A stretch of 64,000 nucleotides of DNA from Palsa-506 sp963836355 (GCA_963836355.1 CAWIJO010000018.1:186001-250000); one strand, 5' to 3'. Positions 34,946-44,317 are shown, counted from the first letter of the stretch. A program made the numbers and translations. Notes: generated from the letters alone by a model not told the origin.

Positions 34946-36777
34946 CCGGCACGACGCCGGCGAACGGCCGCGAACTGGCCGGGCTGCGCGACCCCGGCGG
35001 ATACGCGGCCCTCGGCGACTACGGCGTGCTCGGCGACGGCCGGGGCGTCGCCCTGGTCGCGCTCGACGGCTCGGTCGACTGGTGGGCGGCCCCGCACCTG
35101 GACTCGGCCCCGGCCTTCGCCGCCCTGCTCGACCCTGACCGGGGAGGCCGGATCGGGCTCCGTCCCCGCGGCCAGGACGCCACCGCCGAACACTGCTATG
35201 TCGCCCACAGCAACCAGCTCAAGACCGTCTTCACCACCGCGGCCGGGCGAGTGCGGGTCACCGACTCGCTGAACACGGGCAACGCCGGCGCGCTGCCGTG
35301 GAGCGAGCTGGCCCGCCAGGTCGACGGGCTGGCCGGCGCCGTCGAGCTCGAGCTGGTGGTCCAGCCCGGCAACGGCCTCGGCGGCTGGCAGCCGTGGACC
35401 GAATGCACGCGGGGCGCGGCCATCCTGCACGCCGGCGGCCTCACTCTGGCCGTGCGTGCCCGGCGGGGCCTCGGGCTGACCGTCCATCACGACCGGATCG
35501 AGGCGTGCTTCACCGTCGCGGCGGGCGAGCGGGTCGTCCTCGGCATCGTCGCCGCCGAGAACGACCCGCTCTACCTGTGCGACATCGGCGCCATCGAGCA
35601 GCGCATCACGACCACCGCCGACGGCTGGCGGCACTGGTGCGGACAGGTCCGCTGGGCCGGAGAGGGACGCGAGCGCATCGTGCGCAGCGCCCTGGCCCTG
35701 AAGACCCTGATCATGGCCCGCACCGGCGCCGTGGCCGCGGCCGCCACCACCTCACTGCCCGAGCGGGTCGGCGGCCCGAAGAACTGGGACTACCGGTTCT
35801 CCTGGATCCGCGATGCCGCGCTGACCGTCAACGCGCTGGCCGAGCTCGGCTTGCACGAGGAGGCGCACGCCGCGGTGGCGTGGCTGCTGCACGCCATCCG
35901 CGAGAACGGGCCCGAGGTGCACGTCCTGTACACCCTCGACGGGCAGCTCCCCGAGCAGATGCGCCGCCCCCCGGCTCCGGGTTACCAGCACAGCCAGCCG
36001 GTCAGCCTCGGCAACCGGGCCGCCGGCCAGCGGCAGCTCGGCGTCTACGGTGACCTTTTCAGCACCGTCGCCGACTGGGTCTTCGGCGGACACGTGCTCG
36101 ACGTGCGCTCGGCCCGGGAACTGAGCGACCTCGCCGACCAGTGCGCCGACAACTGGCGGCGCGACGACGCCGGCATCTGGGAACTGACCGCCGACCGCCC
36201 CTATACCTCATCCAAGATGAGCTGCTGGCGCGCCCTCGATGCCGCCGCCCGCCTCGCCGAGGCCGGCCAGCTCACCGGCACCGGCCACCGCTGGCGCGGC
36301 GAGGCCGAGCTGATCCGCCGCTGGGTGCGCGAGCACTGCTGGTCCGGGCGCAAGCACGCCTACACCTTCTACGCCGACACCGAGGACCTCGATGCCTCCG
36401 TGCTGCTCGGGGCCGAATTCGGCTTCGACCGCTCGCAGCGGATGTCATCCACGATCGACGCCATCACCGCCGAACTCGGCGCCGGACCGCTGCTGTACCG
36501 CTATACCGGCGCCTACCAGGAAGAGCAGACCTTCGTCGCGTGCGCCTACTGGCGGGTCCACGCCTTGGCCTGCGTCGGCCGCCTGGACGAGGGCAGGGAG
36601 CTGATGCAGGAGCTTGACGAGCTCGTGCCCAGCCCGCTCGGGCTGATGGCCGAGATGAGCGTCGCCGGCACCGGCGAGCTGCTCGGCAACCTGCCCCAGG
36701 CGCTCAGCCACCTGGCTCACATCTGCGCCGCCAGCGCCCTGCGCCGTGCGGAAGCGAAGGAAGTGCACACGTCATGA
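34942..36777 (+). CDS. Glycoside hydrolase family 15 protein (glucoamylase/trehalase-like)
   Basis: A 611-residue protein: N-terminal beta-sandwich (YAALGDYGVLGDGRGVALVALDGSVDWW), then an (alpha/alpha)6 barrel with the GH15 motif NWDYRFSWIRDAALT and the second catalytic Glu region YQEEQTFVACAYWRVHALA. Actinobacterial cytoplasmic members of this type hydrolyse trehalose or short alpha-glucans. No signal peptide, so it acts in the cytosol. Coupled by ATGA to the SDR gene upstream and to the small protein downstream. Confidence 0.93.
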   Translation: MTGTTPANGRELAGLRDPGGYAALGDYGVLGDGRGVALVALDGSVDWWAAPHLDSAPAFAALLDPDRGGRIGLRPRGQDATAEHCYVAHSNQLKTVFTTAAGRVRVTDSLNTGNAGALPWSELARQVDGLAGAVELELVVQPGNGLGGWQPWTECTRGAAILHAGGLTLAVRARRGLGLTVHHDRIEACFTVAAGERVVLGIVAAENDPLYLCDIGAIEQRITTTADGWRHWCGQVRWAGEGRERIVRSALALKTLIMARTGAVAAAATTSLPERVGGPKNWDYRFSWIRDAALTVNALAELGLHEEAHAAVAWLLHAIRENGPEVHVLYTLDGQLPEQMRRPPAPGYQHSQPVSLGNRAAGQRQLGVYGDLFSTVADWVFGGHVLDVRSARELSDLADQCADNWRRDDAGIWELTADRPYTSSKMSCWRALDAAARLAEAGQLTGTGHRWRGEAELIRRWVREHCWSGRKHAYTFYADTEDLDASVLLGAEFGFDRSQRMSSTIDAITAELGAGPLLYRYTGAYQEEQTFVACAYWRVHALACVGRLDEGRELMQELDELVPSPLGLMAEMSVAGTGELLGNLPQALSHLAHICAASALRRAEAKEVHTS

Positions 36778-37301
36778 CCAGAAAGACAGCCACCGCCCCG
36801 CGCCGCCCGGAGGGCCACCCGGCCCGCGCCGTCCCACCCGCGCCGCCGCGGGCTGGCACGCGGCTAACGATCGAGGCCGTCCGGGCCGCCTGGGGCGCCG
36901 CCCTCCTGTTCGGTCCCGGGATCATGCTTGAGCAGGTGTTCCGGGTGCGGGCCGACTCCAGGAGCATCGCCGTCGCGCGGCTGCTCGGGGCACGCCACGT
37001 CGCCCAGGCCGTGCTCTCCGGTAGCCGGCCTGCCCCGGCCGTCCTCGCCCTCGGCGTCTGGGTCGACACCGCCCACGCGGGCACCGCGCTGGCCTTCGCC
37101 GCCGCCGACCGCCCCCGCGCCCGGGCCGCTATCTTCGACGGGGCCGTCGCCGCCGGCTGGGCCGCCGCCGGGTTCCGGGACCTGGCCCGGAGCTGGGCGC
37201 CCCGGGCCGTCGGCGAGCGGCGTCGCGACCACCTGGCCCGCACCCTGCTGCGGCATCTCCCGGCCGGCCCGGCCCTGCTCGCCCGGACCGGCCCGTCATG
37301 A
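36774..37301 (+). CDS. Hypothetical membrane-associated protein
   Basis: A 175-residue Ala/Arg-rich protein whose start overlaps the GH15 stop (ATGA). Hydrophobic stretches at about 37-52 (AWGAALLFGPGIML), 85-105 and 120-145 suggest three short membrane or buried helices. GARHVAQAVLSG is reminiscent of small actinobacterial proteins of unknown function next to SDR genes. No function proposed. Confidence 0.65.
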   Translation: MTRKTATAPRRPEGHPARAVPPAPPRAGTRLTIEAVRAAWGAALLFGPGIMLEQVFRVRADSRSIAVARLLGARHVAQAVLSGSRPAPAVLALGVWVDTAHAGTALAFAAADRPRARAAIFDGAVAAGWAAAGFRDLARSWAPRAVGERRRDHLARTLLRHLPAGPALLARTGPS

Positions 37302-37388
37302 CCGGGCGCCTCAGCCAGATCGCCCGCAGCCCGCCGCTTCCACCAGGAACCCGTGAGAGCAACGGCCCCGCACAGAAAGTGAGACTCG

Positions 37389-37748
37389 GTGAACAGCGAA
37401 CTCATCGCCCTCGAAACCCAAGGATGGCAGGCCCTGTCGGCCAGCCGGGCGGCTGCCGCGCAATTCTTCCGCCGGGCCCTGGATGATGACCCGGTCTTCG
37501 TGCTCCCAGGCGGGACAGTGCTCGATGACCGCGACTCCATCGTCCAGTCGGTATCCGGGCAGCCGTGGTCCACCTACGAACTGAGCGATCTCAGAGTTTT
37601 CCAGCCCGCCCCCGGCACCGCCATCGTCGTCTATGCCGCGACCGCCACCCGCGACGGCAATCCTCCCTACAGCGCCCTCATGACCAGTACCTACATTCGC
37701 CGCCCAGCGGGCTGGAAACTCGCCATGCACCAGCAGACACCCTGCTGA
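37389..37748 (+). CDS. NTF2-like protein (DUF4440)
   Basis: A 119-residue protein from a GTG at 37389: helix NSELIALETQGWQALSASRA, FFRRALDDDPVFVLPGGTVLDDRDSIVQSV, strands TAIVVYAATATRDG and TSTYIRRPAGWKLAMHQQTP. This is the DUF4440 NTF2-like pattern; such proteins bind or convert small molecules. It lies 87 bases after the preceding gene and is probably in the same transcript. Confidence 0.85.
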   Translation: MNSELIALETQGWQALSASRAAAAQFFRRALDDDPVFVLPGGTVLDDRDSIVQSVSGQPWSTYELSDLRVFQPAPGTAIVVYAATATRDGNPPYSALMTSTYIRRPAGWKLAMHQQTPC

Positions 37749-37828
37749 ACAACGACGGGTCATCACCTTCAATATTTCCTGCGGGCAGCCGCACCGTGAC
37801 GCATCTCGGCGGACGGCCGCACCTGTGA

Positions 37829-38230
37829 TTGCAGCCGACCCGCATCGTCGATGCCATGCTGGTACGCCCTCATCCGGAGGCCTACGACGCCGTGATGGCA
37901 GGCCAGGGTGCGCCCAGGCGGCGGCTGATTGAGGGAAACCTGGCCGGACTGCGTTTCGTCCGCAACCGGATCGGCGACGAAGCCGATCTTGCTGCCTTCA
38001 TCGAGCCCAGCAAAGCCGGCCCCGGCGAAGGGCATATCACGGGCTGGAAATGGAGGCCGGTACCCGAACCAGAGCTCGGGTCGCTGCCGCCGCCCGGGCA
38101 GGCATGGGAGATGAGATGCCAGGCCCATCAGGCTCACCTGTCAGGCCACAACATCGCCGAGAGGTTCGGCCTGGCGGCGGAGTTCCTCAAACTGGCCACC
38201 GCGGCCACCCCCGGTCACCCGCATCAGTGC
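37829..38230 (+). CDS. Hypothetical protein, probably incomplete
   Basis: A plus-strand frame reads VDAMLVRPHPEAYDAVMAGQG, RRRLIEGNLAGLRFVRNRIG, DLAAFIEPSKAGPGEGHITGWKW and QAHLSGHNIAERFGLAAEFLKLATAA, with normal actinobacterial composition that suggests a real protein. The start (TTG 37829 or ATG 37856) is weak. After about residue 134 the frame runs into the convergent Hsp20 gene without a natural end, so the 3' end is probably shifted or lost. No function known to me. Confidence 0.45.
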
Positions 38231-38307
38231 GCACGCCGCCCGCTGATCCCCGGCGGCATGGGCCGCCGCCCGCGGCGGCGGCCCATGCCCGGGCTGCGGC
38301 CAGGGCA

Positions 38308-38730
38308 CTACGCCGTGACGGCCTGCTTCTGGTCGCTGCTGGTGACCTGGATGTTGCGCGGCTTGGCTGCCTCGTGGACCGGGATGGTCAGGGTCAGCAC
38401 GCCTGCGGCGTAGTCCGCGGCGATCTTGTCGGCGTCGAGGGTCTCGCCGAGGAAGACTTGCCGGGTAAAGGTGCCGTAGGGCCGTTCGGCGACGATCAGC
38501 TCGGCGCCGTCAGCTTTCACCGGGGTGCGTTCGGCGCGGACGGTCAGCACGTTCTGCTCGACGGTCAGGTCGATGGACTCGGGCTTGATACCGGGCAGAT
38601 CGAAGTGGATGTAGAAGCTGTCGCCGTGCCGGTAGGCGTCCATCGGCATCGCCGCGGGCCGCGCGGCGGTGCCGAGCAGCTGCTGGGTGAGCCGGTCCAG
38701 GTCACGGAAAGGATCGGTACGCATGAGCAT
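38308..38730 (-). CDS. Hsp20 small heat-shock protein
   Basis: A 140-residue alpha-crystallin-domain chaperone: N-terminal FRDLDRLTQQLL, then MDAYRHGDSFYIHFDLPGIKPESIDLTVEQNVLTVRAER, YGTFTRQVFLGETLDADKIAADYAAGVLTLTIP (the conserved A-x-x-x-G-V-L core) and a short C-terminal tail. AAAGGAGG sits eight bases before the ATG at 38730. It is divergent from the J-domain/HspR pair, so the 160-base gap probably holds a heat-regulated promoter region. Confidence 0.95.
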   Translation of the reverse strand: MLMRTDPFRDLDRLTQQLLGTAARPAAMPMDAYRHGDSFYIHFDLPGIKPESIDLTVEQNVLTVRAERTPVKADGAELIVAERPYGTFTRQVFLGETLDADKIAADYAAGVLTLTIPVHEAAKPRNIQVTSSDQKQAVTA

Positions 38731-38890
38731 GATCGGTGCCTCCTTTGCCAGTTCTCGTTGCCATGTCACGCTCATGGCATCTATGTAGCACGGCTGAGGT
38801 TTATCTGACAAGGCTCGACTGAGATTTTATCCTGGGGCATATTGGAGGAAGGATCTTGCTGTCCGTGTGAGCGAAGGGGAGGTGACGGTC

Positions 38891-39346
38891 ATGGCCGCTG
38901 TGGACCCCGGCGGCCCGGGCCCGGATCTGTACCAGCTGCTGGGGATATCCCGTGAGGCATCCCGGGAGGACGTCGCGCAGGCCTGGCGGCGCCGGGCCCG
39001 GGCCGAGCATCCCGATGCCCGGCCGGGCGATGCCGCTGCGCCGGGCCGGTTCCGTGCCCTGGCCGACGCGTGGAATGTGCTCGGCGACCCGGTCCGCCGC
39101 GCCGCCTATGACCAGGCGCTTGCCCGCGAGCAACCCCCGGCCCCCGTGTTCCGGACGCCGGAGCCGGTCGTCGTGATGCCGACAGCGCGGATGCCCGGGT
39201 CGCCGCCGCTGTGGGCGGGACCAGTCCGGGTGGAAGGCCCGCATCAGGAGGCGGTTCCGGGCCCGCAGAGCGAGGAGGACATCTGGCTCGCCGTGCTGGC
39301 CGGACTGGTCCGCTATCGCGGCCGGGATCGGGCCTGGCCATGGTGA
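38891..39346 (+). CDS. J-domain co-chaperone (CbpA/DnaJ-like)
   Basis: About 151 residues starting MAAVDPGGPGPDLYQLLGIS, then REASREDVAQAWRRRARAEHPDARPG with the HPD tripeptide that stimulates Hsp70 ATPase, and FRALADAWNVLGDPVRRAAYDQ completing helices III-IV. The remaining 75 residues are a Pro-rich linker and a short C-terminal helix with no zinc-finger domain. An upstream GTG at 38867 is an alternative start. It overlaps the HspR-like gene by seven bases. Confidence 0.88.
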   Translation: MAAVDPGGPGPDLYQLLGISREASREDVAQAWRRRARAEHPDARPGDAAAPGRFRALADAWNVLGDPVRRAAYDQALAREQPPAPVFRTPEPVVVMPTARMPGSPPLWAGPVRVEGPHQEAVPGPQSEEDIWLAVLAGLVRYRGRDRAWPW

Positions 39347-39729
39347 ATCCGGGATGGGCGGACCTGGACCGGGGCCTGTTCAGCATCGCTGTAGCCGCCG
39401 AGCTGGCTGGGTTGCACCCGCAGACGCTGCGGATTTATGAACGGGAAGGGCTGCTCGACCCGGTCCGCAGCGCGGGCGGCACCCGCCGTTACTCCCGCCG
39501 GGACATCGACCGGCTCCAGGAGATCTGCGCGCTGACCGCCGACGGCCTGAACCTGGCCGGCATCCGCCGGGTCATGGAACTGCAAGAGGAGACCCGCCAG
39601 CTGCAGGCCGAGGTGGCCCGGCTGCGGGCACTAGCCGGCGACCGCGCGGCCCCCGCGCCGCGGAGCGGGACCCCGCGGGCCCGCCCGCCTGCTGGCAGCG
39701 GGACGGAGTCCGGGCCCCGCCGGGATTAG
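39340..39729 (+). CDS. hspR: MerR-family repressor of HspR type
   Basis: About 129 residues: FSIAVAAELAGLHPQTLRIYEREGLLDPVRSAGGTRRYSRRDIDRL is the MerR HTH with the wording typical of HspR, followed by a coiled coil (VMELQEETRQLQAEVARLRAL) and a disordered tail. HspR represses heat-shock genes, with DnaK as co-repressor, in actinobacteria. Pairing with a J-protein and a divergent Hsp20 fits this. A convincing HspR operator (CTTGAGT-N7-ACTCAAG) was not found nearby. Confidence 0.88.
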   Translation: MVNPGWADLDRGLFSIAVAAELAGLHPQTLRIYEREGLLDPVRSAGGTRRYSRRDIDRLQEICALTADGLNLAGIRRVMELQEETRQLQAEVARLRALAGDRAAPAPRSGTPRARPPAGSGTESGPRRD

Positions 39730-39748
39730 CTCTCGTCCTGCCGCTGCT

Positions 39749-40812
39749 GCCCGGCGAGCAGGCGACGTATCGGGCGCCCAGGCCGCCGCAGCGACGCTCG
39801 CGCCGTTCTGGGACAGCGCTGTGCGCGCACGGATGCCGGAGGAAAGGGCAAGATCTCCGGGCTGTTCGGCAAGGCGCTGCGGGCGGCGAACGCCGTGACC
39901 GACGCGGCGACTGCGGCGATGCTGCTGCGCCCGTTCCGCGTTGAGAACCTGACCGGCGCCTACGTCGGCTCGTTCGGAAAGATCGTCAGCAGCTACGGCC
40001 AGCAGTGGACGGCGGAACTGCTGCGGATGTGGTTCGGCGGGGAGCGGCCGACCTGGGTATACGGCGGCGGACAGGAACGGCGGCAGTGGGTGGCGGACTG
40101 GCTTCCCGGCCTGTGCGCGGGGCTACACGCGGCGCACAGCGCCGGCGCGGTGGCCGCGCAGCAGATGCTTGACCTGGCGTGGGAGTGGGCCGGCCAGGAC
40201 ATCGGCACGGGACTCGAGTCGTCGTCGCCCAGCTACCGCGACAAGAGACTCAGCGACCTGGGTAAACCACTCGCCTCGGTGCTGACGGCCACCGCCGCGA
40301 TTGGGGCAGCTAGCACACGGGACACAGCATCCAGATATATCCGGCAGCAGGGGGACGCAGTGACCGCGCTGGAGATATCCGCGCTGCGGGCCGCCGCGGC
40401 ACTGCCCCGGGACGGCACGCGCGGCGACGATGGCTTCGGCGACCTGGCCGCCGACTGCGCTGCACGGCTCCGCGCCCGGCTCGCCCGCCCGCAGCGCGCG
40501 CCTGGCGACTGGTCAATCGAACTGCCCGCAGGCGACCGCACGTGCGACCTGTGCGACACCCTCCGCGGGTTCCTTGAAGACCCGAATCGGCGCGCTTTCG
40601 AGTGGCCGCTCGCCCAGCAGCGCAGGCATCACGTGCACGCCAGGATTGACGCCGCCGAACTGCCCGTCAGCCACGTGACCAGGCGGCAAGGCCGCCCCTA
40701 CACGCTCGTCCTGACCAAGACCGACACGCTTTTCGCCCGCGAGCAAGAGGCGCGGGCCAGGGACCAAGCGGATCTGGAGTGGCTCGCGGCAGAATGGAAA
40801 CCCGGTGCTTGA
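39749..40812 (+). pseudogene. 3' part of a large uncharacterised actinobacterial protein (frameshifted)
   Basis: The main frame from a GTG at 39895 gives 305 residues including MLLRPFRVENLTGAYVGSFG, LLRMWFGGERPTWVYGGGQE and a C-terminal module with TCDLCDTLRGFLEDPNRRAFEWPLA, HVHARIDAAELPVSHVTRRQGRPYTLVLTKTDTLFARE. Upstream, matching sequence continues in another frame (ATLAPFWDSAVRARMPEERA, joining ISGLFGKALRAAN) with a shift at about 39845. I recall this C-terminal module from larger proteins, some annotated as 2OG-Fe(II) oxygenases, but cannot confirm it. The paired CxxC and HxH may bind metal. No N-terminal half remains. Confidence 0.5.
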
Positions 40813-40961
40813 CCGGCGGGCGGGGGCTACCGGATTGCGGCCGAGCGCGTACGGCTCCGGGTTCGGCGGTATCCGGATCAACGCCATCGCCCCTGCGGGT
40901 AGCGCCAGAGGCCGCAGCCGGGCCGGTGCGGGAAAGGCGAGGGGCCAGCACAGGACAATAC

Positions 40962-40979
40962 TGATACCACGCGGTATCA
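40962..40979. promoter_or_regulatory. Palindromic operator of the VapBC-type pair
   Basis: TGATACC-ACGC-GGTATCA, perfect 7-bp arms, ending one base before the antitoxin ATG. Ribbon-helix-helix antitoxins bind such palindromes over their own promoter, which fits autorepression by the toxin-antitoxin complex. Confidence 0.8.
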
Positions 40980-40980
40980 T

Positions 40981-41265
40981 ATGGCTGTGGCTATGACGCT
41001 CAGGCTCAGTGATGAACAGACGGAAGCGCTCCGGCGGAAGGCAGAGGCCGAGCATCGTTCCATGCAGCAAGTCGCGCTGGCCGCCATCGATGCCTACGTT
41101 CACCAGGCAACCCCCGCGCGCCGCCAGTCGGTTCCGGTCACGGAGCTCATGACGGTGTTCCAGGACCTGCCTCCGATGAGCGCGGAGGCGTTCCGCGCCG
41201 ATCAGGATCGCTACGCCGACGCTGAGGCGTACTTCGACGCCTACGAACCCATCCACGATGCCTGA
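40981..41265 (+). CDS. vapB: Ribbon-helix-helix antitoxin (VapB-like)
   Basis: A 94-residue protein with an N-terminal RHH (MTLRLSDEQTEALRRKAEAEHRSMQQVALAAIDAYV) and an acidic C-terminus (SAEAFRADQDRYADAEAYFDAYEP) suited to wrap the toxin. The ATG at 40981 follows the operator directly, with no room for a Shine-Dalgarno, so the mRNA may be leaderless; an internal ATG at 40993 is possible. The toxin gene starts 9 bases downstream. Confidence 0.85.
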   Translation: MAVAMTLRLSDEQTEALRRKAEAEHRSMQQVALAAIDAYVHQATPARRQSVPVTELMTVFQDLPPMSAEAFRADQDRYADAEAYFDAYEPIHDA

Positions 41266-41274
41266 GGCCTGCGA

Positions 41275-41700
41275 GTGACCGCCCGCTACCTGCGCGGGCT
41301 CGGCGACACGAACATCCTGATCTACCTGGAACGGCTGGCGGTCGATCAGCTGCCCGCCGAGCTCCTCACCAGCACGGTCAGCCTCGCCGAGCTGTCGGCA
41401 GGGATGCATTCGGCGATGGATGCCGGTGAACGCGCCCGGCGGGTCCTTCGTGTGCAGCGAGTGGAGGCAACCTTCAGCCCGCTGCCATTCGATGTTGAGG
41501 CAGCCCGGCAGTACGGAATGATCGCCGCCGAGGTGATCGCCATGGGCCGCGCGCCCCGAGGCCGCGTGGCTGACCTGATGATCGCGAGCATCGCGGCAGC
41601 GAACAAGCTTCCTCTGTTCACCACCAATCCCGCAGATTTCCGCGGGCTCGAATCGGTCGTTACTGTCGTTCCAGTTCCCGTCCCGGCGTCCGCTCGCTGA
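41275..41700 (+). CDS. vapC: PIN-domain ribonuclease toxin (VapC-like)
   Basis: A 141-residue PIN protein from a GTG at 41275. The acidic active-site set is complete: Asp11 (GDTNIL), Glu39 (SLAEL), Asp100 (RVADLMIAS) and Asp121 (TTNPADF). VapC toxins cut tRNA or rRNA with Mg2+ when the antitoxin is degraded. All catalytic residues are present, so the pair is probably active. Confidence 0.9.
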   Translation: MTARYLRGLGDTNILIYLERLAVDQLPAELLTSTVSLAELSAGMHSAMDAGERARRVLRVQRVEATFSPLPFDVEAARQYGMIAAEVIAMGRAPRGRVADLMIASIAAANKLPLFTTNPADFRGLESVVTVVPVPVPASAR

Positions 41701-42187
41701 ACAGCGGACCGCCGAGTTCGGGCTGCATAACTTGAAAGAGCTACGACCGAGGTAAGGCTGCGCCAGAGACGAAAGCCCCAGATCCGCGCCGAGTACCTAG
41801 CCGAAATGTGCGAGATGGCCGACATGACCCAAGCGAGGTCGCCATCGTCGGCTTGCCGGCCTGGTGGCGATGCTGGATCCGGCAGGCCATGCCGAGCCTG
41901 GCGAATAGGCCATGCATGACTGATGCGCTGGCGCCAGTCATGCCACGCTGGCCGAGCGGGACGCGCGCGGCCGGTGGCAGCCCGGTAACGACTAGCTCGG
42001 GCATCGCTTCGGCTAGCCGGAGCGCCGCAGCCTCAGATACGACAATTGAACCATCCAGCTCAGGTCAGAATAGATCGCCGAATAATAGCTTTATATATCA
42101 AAGCCGTGACCGCGACCCGTTTCGGAAAGGGCTAATTTCCAGTTCGCTGGCACCGGCTGGGTACCAGGCGCGCTAGGTTCCTGAACC
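41701..42187. other. Intergenic region ahead of the surface-polysaccharide locus
   Basis: About 490 bases with no convincing gene. The right part (42050-42110) is unusually AT-rich (GAATAATAGCTTTATATATC) and is the likely promoter region of the rml operon. Short open frames on the minus strand show no recognisable motif. Confidence 0.5.
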
Positions 42188-43256
42188 ATGAAGGCGTTAG
42201 TGCTGGCGGGTGGATTCTGGCAGCCGGCTCCGGCCCATTACGCACACCTCCGCGAAACAGCTGCTCCCGGTCGCCAATAAGCCCGTCCTGTTCTACGGGC
42301 TTGAGGCGATCCGGGATGCCGATATCCGCGAAGTCGGAATCGTGGTGGGCGACACGGAGCCGGCGATCCGGGCTGCGGTGGGTGACGGCAGCCAGTTCGG
42401 GCTGAATATCACCTATCTCCGGCAGGAAGCCCCGCTCGGGCTGGCCCACGCAGTACTGATCGCGCGTGCTTATCTGGGCGCCGACGATTTCGTCATGTAC
42501 CTCGGCGATAATTTCATCGTCGGCGGCATCGCCGCGCTTGTCGATGAGTTCAGGTCGGCCCGGCCGGATGCGCAGATTTTGCTGACCACGGTGCCAGATC
42601 CGCGCCAGTTCGGCGTCGCCGAACTGGACGACGCCGGCGGGGTAGCCGGCCTGCAGGAGAAACCGCAGCAACCGAAGAGCGACCTCGCGCTGGTCGGCGT
42701 CTACATCTTCACCCCCGCCGTGCATGAGGCCGTGCGGCAGCTGGTGCCGTCCGGCCGCGGCGAGCTCGAGATCACCGAGGCCCTGCAGTGGCTCATCGAC
42801 GACGGCCGGAAGGTGCGGTCCACGATCATCTCCGGCTACTGGAAGGACACCGGCAACGTCGCCGACATGCTCGAGGTGAACCGCATGGTGCTGGAGGGCA
42901 TGGCGGCGCGGCAGGAGGGCACGGTCGACGGCGAGACCGAGCTTATCGGGCGGGTGGCGATCGGCTGCGGGGCCAGGGTCAGCCGATCCCGGATCGTCGG
43001 CCCGGCAGTCATCGGCGCCGGCGCGACGGTGGACCGCTCTTACATCGGCCCGTTCACCTCTGTCGCCGCTGACTGCGCGATAGCCGACAGCGAGATCGAG
43101 TACTCGATCCTGCTGCGCGGCGCCTCGGTCCGCGGGGTAGGCCGGATCGAAGCCTCGCTCATCGGCCACGATGTGCAGGTGACCCCCGCACCGGCGGTGC
43201 CGCGGGCACATCGCCTCGTGCTCGGGGATCACAGCAAGGTGCAGATCAGCTCATGA
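42188..43256 (+). CDS. rmlA: Glucose-1-phosphate thymidylyltransferase, long form (frameshift at start)
   Basis: Makes dTDP-glucose from glucose-1-phosphate and dTTP. The ATG at 42188 begins MKALVLAGG, then the frame breaks. The next residues, SGSRLRPITHTSAKQLLPVANKP, are in another frame because of one extra T in GGATTCTGG (about 42213-42216). The rest is normal: MYLGDNF, GLQEKPQQPKSD, TEALQWLIDDG and GYWKDTGN. At about 355 residues it is the long type with a C-terminal left-handed beta-helix (IGRVAIGCGARVSRSRIVGPAVIGAGATVDRSYIGPFT), unlike the 290-residue form. The break in an otherwise complete pathway suggests a sequencing error. Its stop overlaps the rmlB start. Confidence 0.93.
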
Positions 43257-44317
43257 GACTCCTGGTGACGGGCGGGGCCGGGTTCATCGGATCGCATTTT
43301 GCCCGGGCCGTGCTGGCCGGCGACTACCCCGGGCTCGCGGCCGCCCGGGTAACCGTGCTGGACAAGCTCACCTACGCCGGCAATCTGGCGAACCTGGAAC
43401 CTGTCGCCGGCCTCCCCCAGTTCACTTTCGCCCGTGGCGACATCTGCGATGCAGAACTGCTCGCGAGGGTGCTGCCCGGTCATGACGCTGTGGTGAATTT
43501 CGCCGCCGAGTCGCACGTCGACCGGTCCATCGCCGGCGCGGCCGATTTTGTCGCGGCGAACGTGGCCGGCCTGCAAGTGCTGCTGCAGGCATGCCTGGAC
43601 GCGAGCGTCCGGCGGGTGGTCCAGGTGTCCACCGACGAGGTCTACGGCAGCGTGACGAGCGGATCCTGGACGGAAGACGCGCCGCTCTCGCCGAACTCGC
43701 CATACGCTGCCGCCAAGGCCGGCGGCGACCTGATGGCACTGGCCTACGCCCGGACGCACGGGCTCGATGTCCGGATCACCCGATGCTGCAACAACTACGG
43801 CCCGTACCAGTTCCCGGAGAAGGTGATCCCGCTCTTCGTCACCAACCTGCTCGACGGGCTCCGGGTCCCGCTTTACGGTGACGGCGGGAACACCCGCGGC
43901 TGGATTCACGTGGACGACCACTGCCGCGGCATCCAGCTTGTCCTTGATCGCGGCGAGCGCGGGCGGGTTTATCACGTTAACGGCGATGCCGAACTGACCA
44001 ACGTCCAGCTGACCAGCGCCCTGCTGGAGCACTGCGGCGCGGGCTGGGACATGGTCACCCGGGTCGAAGACCGCAAGGGCCACGACCGTCGCTACAGCCT
44101 GGACGACACGGCCCTGCGAGCCCTCGGCTACGCCCCCCGCACCAGGTTCGCCGCGGGGCTGACCGCGACCGTGCAGTGGTACCGGGAGAACCGCCGCTGG
44201 TGGGAGCCGCTCAAGCGGTCATGCAGCGGACCAGACGGCAGCCGCGATGACGGCACCGGCGGCCCGGCAGCCGGCCACGAGATGACGACGGCGAGACCGG
44301 CCGGACCGGCCAGATGA
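43253..44317 (+). CDS. rmlB: dTDP-glucose 4,6-dehydratase
   Basis: An extended SDR of 354 residues: VTGGAGFIGSHFARAVL (NAD binding), VNFAAESHVDRSI, the active-site strand VSTDEVYGSV (Thr-Asp-Glu) and SPYAAAKAGGD (YxxxK), then CCNNYGPYQFPEKVIPLF. These are diagnostic for RmlB, which forms dTDP-4-keto-6-deoxyglucose. The last 30 residues are a disordered Gly/Thr-rich tail. Start and stop overlap rmlA and rmlD (ATGA), so it is one operon. Confidence 0.96.
   Translation: MRLLVTGGAGFIGSHFARAVLAGDYPGLAAARVTVLDKLTYAGNLANLEPVAGLPQFTFARGDICDAELLARVLPGHDAVVNFAAESHVDRSIAGAADFVAANVAGLQVLLQACLDASVRRVVQVSTDEVYGSVTSGSWTEDAPLSPNSPYAAAKAGGDLMALAYARTHGLDVRITRCCNNYGPYQFPEKVIPLFVTNLLDGLRVPLYGDGGNTRGWIHVDDHCRGIQLVLDRGERGRVYHVNGDAELTNVQLTSALLEHCGAGWDMVTRVEDRKGHDRRYSLDDTALRALGYAPRTRFAAGLTATVQWYRENRRWWEPLKRSCSGPDGSRDDGTGGPAAGHEMTTARPAGPAR

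Noticed and set aside
38731..38890. HspR operator (CTTGAGT-N7-ACTCAAG) between hsp20 and the J-domain gene
   Set aside because: Only a weak match (CTCAGTCGAGCCTTGTCAG) is present; arms do not fit the consensus.
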